64,000 bases of DNA from an uncultured Lachnospiraceae bacterium (GTDB lineage Bacteria > Bacillota > Clostridia > Lachnospirales > Lachnospiraceae). Positions 59,468 to 64,000 of this stretch are shown here, in pieces; positions within the stretch are counted from its first letter, which is position 1, and each line of letters opens with the position of its first letter. A program made the translations under genes and the position numbers. The stretch spans positions 1 to 64,000 of the forward strand of contig CAKQXY010000002.1 of the NCBI GenBank assembly GCA_934292725.1, written 5' to 3'. A model generated the notes under the pieces. It was not told where the DNA came from. It saw only the letters and a program-made list of their open reading frames with translations, and searched no databases.

Positions 59468-61678
59468 TCAGCAGACGGTTACAAAAATAGATACTTTCTG
59501 TACAGCCGCCTGTTCTGTTATCTCCTGAATAAGCTCCATAGCTTCTAAATACGCTTTATGATCGTTACTCCTTATATAAAGATGCTTTCTCCACATATCC
59601 TTGAGCTTTGCAATTGGTGCATCTGAAGGCCCAATTATTTTAATTATATCACAAAATCTTTTATTTATCAACAACTGTACCTGCCAAATCCACTGATTGG
59701 CCAGCTCTTCCTCTGCAGAAACAGCCATTACCTCGCACATCCAGCCGATTGGCGGATACTGCATCCGCCTTCTAAAACGAATTTCCTGATTATAAAATGA
59801 TTCATAATCCTGATTAGCTGCTGTCTGAATGCTATAATTTTCTGGATCATAAGTCTGAATGATTACATTTCCAGGTTCCATTCCGCGCCCCGCACGTCCT
59901 GCAGCCTGCGTTAAAAGCTGAAATGTACGCTCGCTGCTTCTAAAATCACAATTATATAGTGACATATCAGCTGCCAAAATCCCAACCAACGTAACACCTG
60001 GAAAATCATGACCTTTGACAATCATCTGCGTTCCGACTAAAATATCAGCCTCTTTTCTTCTAAATGCATCCAGAATCTGCTCATGACCATCCTTCTTGGA
60101 AGTCGTATCCATATCCATACGAAGCACACGTGCAGATGGAAATTGAGCCTTAATCATCATCTCCGCCTTCTGTGTACCAAGACCAAAACCTGCCAGATAT
60201 GGTGAACCACACAAAGGACAGCTGCGCGGCATTGCTTTTGTATAGCCACAATAATGGCAAACAAGCTTATCTCCTAGATGCTCTGTCAATGCAACATCAC
60301 AATGCGGACATTCAATTGGTTTTCCGCATGAACGACAGCTGACTACACGTGAAAAGCCTCTGCGATTGATAAACAGCATCATCTGCTGCTTCTTTGCCAG
60401 ACATTCTTCCATTTTTTCACGAAGCTCTCTTGAAAAAACAGAGTGGTTTCCTGACGCAAGCTCTTTTCGCATGTCCACAACCTGCACTTTGGGCAGGCAG
60501 CTTCCTAGTACAGCACGTTTTGTCAGGCAAAACTTGCGATACTCACCTGATTCAGCTCTTGAAAATGCTTCAATTGAAGGCGTTGCTGACCCGAGAAGAA
60601 GAAGAGAATTTGTTAGCTGTGCCAGCTTTTCTGCTGTCTCTCTTGTGTGATAGCGAGGAATCTGCTCACTGTTATAAGCACCCTCCTGTTCCTCATCTAT
60701 AATAATAAGGCCAAGATTTGAAAATGGTGTGAACAGCGCTGATCGCGGTCCAACCATAATTGAAATTTCTCCATTTCTTGCTCTCTCTAACTGATCGCTT
60801 CGCTCTCCATCTGAAAGTCTTGAGTTGATCATAGAAACCTGCTCACCAAAACGGCTATAGAAATTTAAAATCACCTGATATGTCAGCGAAATCTCTGGAA
60901 TCAGAACAATTACCTGCTTATTCTGACGAATCATCCACTCAATCAGATGCATATACACTTCTGTTTTTCCGCTTCCCGTTATGCCATAAAGTAAGGCCGG
61001 TGTGCGCACTCCGGCCTGATAGGAAGAAATCAGCTCATCTACTATAGCTTGCTGTTCCTCATTTAACTGTTTTTTTTCTAAGCTGGCAGATTCTTTTGGC
61101 AGAACACTTCGATAAAAACGCTTTGTCTCAATCTGAATCAAATTTTCTTCTTCAAGAGCTTTAATTGCATCCGGCGCAATTTTTAACTGCTGTCTGGCAA
61201 AAGCAGATGAAATATAGTCTCTGCAAAGAAGAGCCTCCATCAGACGCACGCGTCCCTTCCAGTTCTTTTTCCTCGCAAGATCAAGATAGTCGTGAAAACG
61301 TTTTTCATCTGATGTGCGCACAAAAAAGCTTACCTGCTTCGGACGTACATTTTTTCTGGCAGGCATAACAACACGAAGTGACTGAATCAAATTTCCGCCA
61401 TACTCCCTATACATCCAAACGGCAAGTGCAATTCTTATCTTATCTGATGAATTGTCATCTGAAATAATTTCTGTAAGTTCCTTAATCCTGTCAGGATCAA
61501 TATTAGCTTTCGTACCTAATTTTAAAACAAAGCCTTTTTTTTGCGTATTTCCACGTCCAAACGGGACCAGTACCCACATTCCAGGCTGAACCTGCCCCAC
61601 AAGACTTTCTGGAATGCGGTACTGAAACGGTCTGTCAAGCGACTCGTGTGAAATATCAATTACTATGTCTGCGTACAC
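59468..61678 (-). CDS. priA: Primosomal protein N' (replication restart helicase PriA)
   Basis: The 736-residue protein starts with GTG (61676-61678), 5 nt after GGAGG. It has the PriA DNA-binding N-domain (about 1-180) and a superfamily-2 helicase core with Walker A GITGSGKTEVYM. Walker B is IIDEEQEGAYNSEQIPRYH, in which the usual DEEH is DEEQ. Motif III is LLLGSATPSIEAF, and a zinc-binding insert carries eight cysteines (CRSCGKPIECPHC and CHYCGYTKAMPRSCPLC). Motifs V-VI (DILVGTQMIVKGHDFPGVTL and QLLTQAAGRAGRG) are intact. It reloads the replisome at stalled forks. It heads the priA-def-fmt block. The Gln for His change in Walker B is the one unusual point. Confidence 0.95.
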   Translation of the reverse strand: MYADIVIDISHESLDRPFQYRIPESLVGQVQPGMWVLVPFGRGNTQKKGFVLKLGTKANIDPDRIKELTEIISDDNSSDKIRIALAVWMYREYGGNLIQSLRVVMPARKNVRPKQVSFFVRTSDEKRFHDYLDLARKKNWKGRVRLMEALLCRDYISSAFARQQLKIAPDAIKALEEENLIQIETKRFYRSVLPKESASLEKKQLNEEQQAIVDELISSYQAGVRTPALLYGITGSGKTEVYMHLIEWMIRQNKQVIVLIPEISLTYQVILNFYSRFGEQVSMINSRLSDGERSDQLERARNGEISIMVGPRSALFTPFSNLGLIIIDEEQEGAYNSEQIPRYHTRETAEKLAQLTNSLLLLGSATPSIEAFSRAESGEYRKFCLTKRAVLGSCLPKVQVVDMRKELASGNHSVFSRELREKMEECLAKKQQMMLFINRRGFSRVVSCRSCGKPIECPHCDVALTEHLGDKLVCHYCGYTKAMPRSCPLCGSPYLAGFGLGTQKAEMMIKAQFPSARVLRMDMDTTSKKDGHEQILDAFRRKEADILVGTQMIVKGHDFPGVTLVGILAADMSLYNCDFRSSERTFQLLTQAAGRAGRGMEPGNVIIQTYDPENYSIQTAANQDYESFYNQEIRFRRRMQYPPIGWMCEVMAVSAEEELANQWIWQVQLLINKRFCDIIKIIGPSDAPIAKLKDMWRKHLYIRSNDHKAYLEAMELIQEITEQAAVQKVSIFVTVC

Positions 61679-61688
61679 AAAAGCCTCC

Positions 61689-63062
61689 TTACTGCTCCAT
61701 CAGATATTTTGTAATTTCCTTTAATCCGATTGCGTTAGACGCTTTTAAATAAACAACATCGCCTGCTTTTAAATTCTTATTTAAATATTCTGCAGCCTGC
61801 ATCTTGTCATCAAATTCATGTATCAAATAGCTGCAATTTTTTTGCCTTGCACCATCTGCAATTGCTTTTGCAGTATCTCCGATTACGATAAGCTCATTTA
61901 TTGGCTCTGATGCTATCTTTTCGCCAACCTCACGATGATATTTAAGAGTATTTTCTCCAAGCTCACGCATTTCACTAAGAACTGCAATCTTTCTGCCAGA
62001 CGTTTCAAAGCCGCCTAATACATTTACTCCTGCCACCATAGATGCCGGGCTTGCATTATATGTATCATCAATAACTTTATAATCTTTTACATCCATGATC
62101 TGTAAACGATTCTGAAAACCAGTAAATGTGTAAAGAGACTTAGCTGCCAATGACACGTCTACACCATTTAAATGTGCTGCTGCAAGTGCCGCTGTCGCAT
62201 TTAAAACATTGTGCTGTCCCAAAACAGACAATACAACTGGCACACGCATTTCGTTATGTACAAATGTAAATGCATAGTGGCCATTTTCCATATGAATATC
62301 CTCTGCCCTATAATCACAATACTCTTTTGTTCCGTACAGAACATAAGGATATCCTGTAGACTCTCTAAACTTATACAGCAATTCGTCGTCACCATTTACA
62401 ATCAAAAGACCCTCTTTTCCAAAGCCTTTTGAAATCGTATACTTTTCATGGCAGATTGCTTCCTGTGAGCCATAAAACTCAATATGAGCAACTCCTACAT
62501 TTGTAAGAACTGCCATCTTAAGCTGCGCAATTTCACTGATAGTGCCAAGCTCTCCAGGAACATTCATTCCCAGCTCTAAAACTGCAATGTCATAATCGTT
62601 GCTCATCAAAGACATAGTGATTGGAAGACCGACAGAGCTGTTATAATTTTTCTGCGTCTTATATACCTTCTTCTCTGCTGAAAGCGCATAAGCAATCATC
62701 TCTCTTGTTGTTGTCTTTCCAACGCTTCCTGTCACTCCAATGGCAGGCACAGTAACACGGCTGCGGCAGAGCTTTCCGATCTCATGAAGAGCCAGTACAG
62801 TATCTTCCACGCGAATCCATGCGTGATTCGGATCATCCATGCTGTCATGCTCGCTTGTCAGAGTTGCCACACATCCAACTGAAAATGCACCATCAATAAA
62901 ACGATGGGCGTCTACTTTTGCTCCAATGATCGGGATAAACAAATCATTTCCCTGACTGCTTCTTGAATCAATAGAAAGATGATCGATCTGCTGCATCGCA
63001 TCTCCACACAGCAATTTTCCCTTTGTTGCTTCTACAATATCTTTTATACAAATATTAATCAC
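61689..63062 (-). CDS. murF: UDP-N-acetylmuramoyl-tripeptide--D-Ala-D-Ala ligase
   Basis: The 457-residue Mur ligase has the three expected domains. The N-domain shows LSIDSRSSQGNDLFIPIIG; the central ATPase has GVTGSVGKTTTREMIAYAL, YNSSVGLPITMSL and LELGMNVPGELG. The C-domain begins near VIDDTYNASPASMVAGV, with the DDxYNA(N/S)P motif characteristic of MurF. It adds D-Ala-D-Ala to the UDP-MurNAc-tripeptide in the cytoplasm. Its start overlaps the upstream MurE-type gene by 4 bp (ATGA) and priA follows after 10 bp, so cell-wall precursor genes and priA-def-fmt form one transcript. Confidence 0.95.
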   Translation of the reverse strand: MINICIKDIVEATKGKLLCGDAMQQIDHLSIDSRSSQGNDLFIPIIGAKVDAHRFIDGAFSVGCVATLTSEHDSMDDPNHAWIRVEDTVLALHEIGKLCRSRVTVPAIGVTGSVGKTTTREMIAYALSAEKKVYKTQKNYNSSVGLPITMSLMSNDYDIAVLELGMNVPGELGTISEIAQLKMAVLTNVGVAHIEFYGSQEAICHEKYTISKGFGKEGLLIVNGDDELLYKFRESTGYPYVLYGTKEYCDYRAEDIHMENGHYAFTFVHNEMRVPVVLSVLGQHNVLNATAALAAAHLNGVDVSLAAKSLYTFTGFQNRLQIMDVKDYKVIDDTYNASPASMVAGVNVLGGFETSGRKIAVLSEMRELGENTLKYHREVGEKIASEPINELIVIGDTAKAIADGARQKNCSYLIHEFDDKMQAAEYLNKNLKAGDVVYLKASNAIGLKEITKYLMEQ

Positions 63063-64000
63063 TTGCTGACCTTGCCTTTCTTTGTCTTTTCGATAGATTC
63101 CACAATATCTCTTTCAGAAAATGCCTCCACCTTTCCGGCGATTTCCTGCGTATCTTCGTGTCCTTTCCCAACAAGTACAAGAAGATCTCCCGGCCTCATC
63201 TGGCTCATACAGTAACCTATAGCCTCTTTACGATCCCGTATTACCACGTAGTCGCCTGTCACACCCAAAAGTATATCAGCTAAAATTTGCTCAAATGGTT
63301 CGTCTCTGGAATTATCCTGCGTGATAATTGTCAAATCAGCTAATTCACTGCTGACGCGCCCCATTGCACTGCGGCGCACGGCACTTCTGTTTCCTCCGCA
63401 TCCAAACATGCACAAAATTCTGTTTGGATGATATGACCGAAGTGACTCCAGAAGATTTTTCAGGCTGGCTTCATTATGTGCATAGTCAATCAAAATCGAC
63501 CCGCCTTGAAAATGGCCCACCATTTCAAAGCGCCCACAAACAGAAAATGTACTAAAATCCAACTTGTATGAATCATATTGCTCATCTGATGTTAACAGGC
63601 AAAAAGCAGAAAGCGCTGCTGCTGCATTGCTGACATTACAAAGTCCCGGAAGCTTTAAGTTTATGCTTCTTGCAGGCATTTTTTGCCAATGCCATAAAAA
63701 ATGCTGATACAGTCCGTCAGTCTCGATGCCTTTTTCAATTTCAGATGCATAGCCATCTGCACAGACACTCGCCGAATACCAGCTGCACACACCATTTTTA
63801 TCTGCTGCAATCTCAAATGAAAATGGATCATCTCTGTTTAAGAGTACTTTTTTGCAATTTTTAAAAAAGCTTTTTTTCCAGTAGGCATACTCAGAAAAAG
63901 AGGCATGTTCATTTCCTCCAATATGATCTGGATAAATATTTGTAAATATTCCCAAATCAAATGTAAGTCCTGCTATTCTTCCCTGCTTAACTGCAAGAGA
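63059..64000 (-). CDS. MurE-type Mur ligase (UDP-MurNAc-peptide synthetase), cut by window end
   Basis: The frame continues to the last base of the window, so the N-terminal part (including the ATP P-loop) is outside. The visible 313 residues begin in the central domain with SLAVKQGRIAGLTFDLGIFTNIYPDHIGGNEH, written here as two parts: SLAVKQGRIAGL and FDLGIFTNIYPDHIG. The C-domain shows ILIDYAHNEASLKNLLESL, FGCGGNRSAVRRSAMGRVSS and TQDNSRDEP, where canonical meso-DAP enzymes have DNPR. LVGKGHEDTQ matches the MurE end motif GKGHE. It adds the third amino acid of the peptidoglycan stem. The arginine that contacts meso-diaminopimelate is kept, but Pro is replaced by Ser. It overlaps murF by 4 bp. 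It could be a second MurE paralogue. Confidence 0.85.
   Translation of the reverse strand, partial: SLAVKQGRIAGLTFDLGIFTNIYPDHIGGNEHASFSEYAYWKKSFFKNCKKVLLNRDDPFSFEIAADKNGVCSWYSASVCADGYASEIEKGIETDGLYQHFLWHWQKMPARSINLKLPGLCNVSNAAAALSAFCLLTSDEQYDSYKLDFSTFSVCGRFEMVGHFQGGSILIDYAHNEASLKNLLESLRSYHPNRILCMFGCGGNRSAVRRSAMGRVSSELADLTIITQDNSRDEPFEQILADILLGVTGDYVVIRDRKEAIGYCMSQMRPGDLLVLVGKGHEDTQEIAGKVEAFSERDIVESIEKTKKGKVSK

Overview
This window looks like a chromosome segment of a Gram-positive anaerobe of the class Clostridia, most probably a gut Lachnospiraceae. The grounds are the AT-rich composition, strong AGGAGG-type ribosome binding sites, YesM/YesN-type regulation beside LplB/LplC-type permeases, many intracellular glycoside hydrolases, and the conserved Firmicutes block priA-def-fmt-rsmB-rlmN-PP2C-PASTA kinase-rsgA-rpe-thiN. 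The species cannot be named from the sequence alone. No tRNA, rRNA or CRISPR array was seen.

Region 1 (1-7,000). The right end of a TnpB-type transposon (3' end of the nuclease-like gene followed by about 400 bp of structured non-coding DNA, a probable omega RNA) sits directly upstream of the promoter of an AGCS-type amino acid:cation symporter. Then come an alpha/beta hydrolase and a heterodimeric ABC exporter with one degenerate ATP site; the exporter transcript probably starts with a long hairpin.

Region 2 (7,000-33,700) is a glycan-utilisation region. A GH95-GH43-GH2-GH39 operon and a GH8 reducing-end xylanase gene (divergent from an AraC regulator) point to cytoplasmic dismantling of branched xylan oligosaccharides. 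A CUT1 importer (binding protein plus two permeases, no ATPase here) and an operon of NahK-like sugar 1-kinase, GNAT-like acyltransferase and YesM/YesN two-component system follow. Next are a second AraC regulator, pyroglutamyl peptidase, a C69 dipeptidase and a GH78 rhamnosidase. No hydrolase has a signal peptide, so the model is import of oligosaccharides followed by intracellular cleavage.

Region 3 (33,700-48,170) is a cell-surface polysaccharide locus. One transcript encodes a stand-alone carrier protein and an unusual adenylate-forming ligase fused to a nitroreductase domain. Divergent from it is a membrane O-acyltransferase. A separate eight-gene operon encodes a DUF4422 transferase, three family-2 glycosyltransferases, an SGNH protein, an MBOAT acyltransferase, a polyprenol-phosphate glycosyltransferase and a DUF6020-like membrane protein. 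The ligase/carrier transcript and the polysaccharide operon have nearly identical promoters (TTGCGT, 17 bp, TATAAT, with TATAG before the -10). This suggests one Dlt-like pathway: activate an acyl group, modify it with a flavin enzyme, load it on the carrier, and transfer it through MBOAT/SGNH to a surface glycan. It is the most likely undescribed system in the window. A broken acyltransferase-3 gene lies beside the polysaccharide promoter.

Region 4 (48,100-64,000) is housekeeping, all on the minus strand and tightly packed: murE-like (cut by the window end), murF, priA, def, fmt, YugP-type metallopeptidase, rsmB, rlmN, PP2C phosphatase, PASTA kinase, rsgA, rpe, thiN and a parvulin-like lipoprotein. 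It links cell-wall precursor synthesis, translation start, rRNA methylation and Ser/Thr phospho-signalling.
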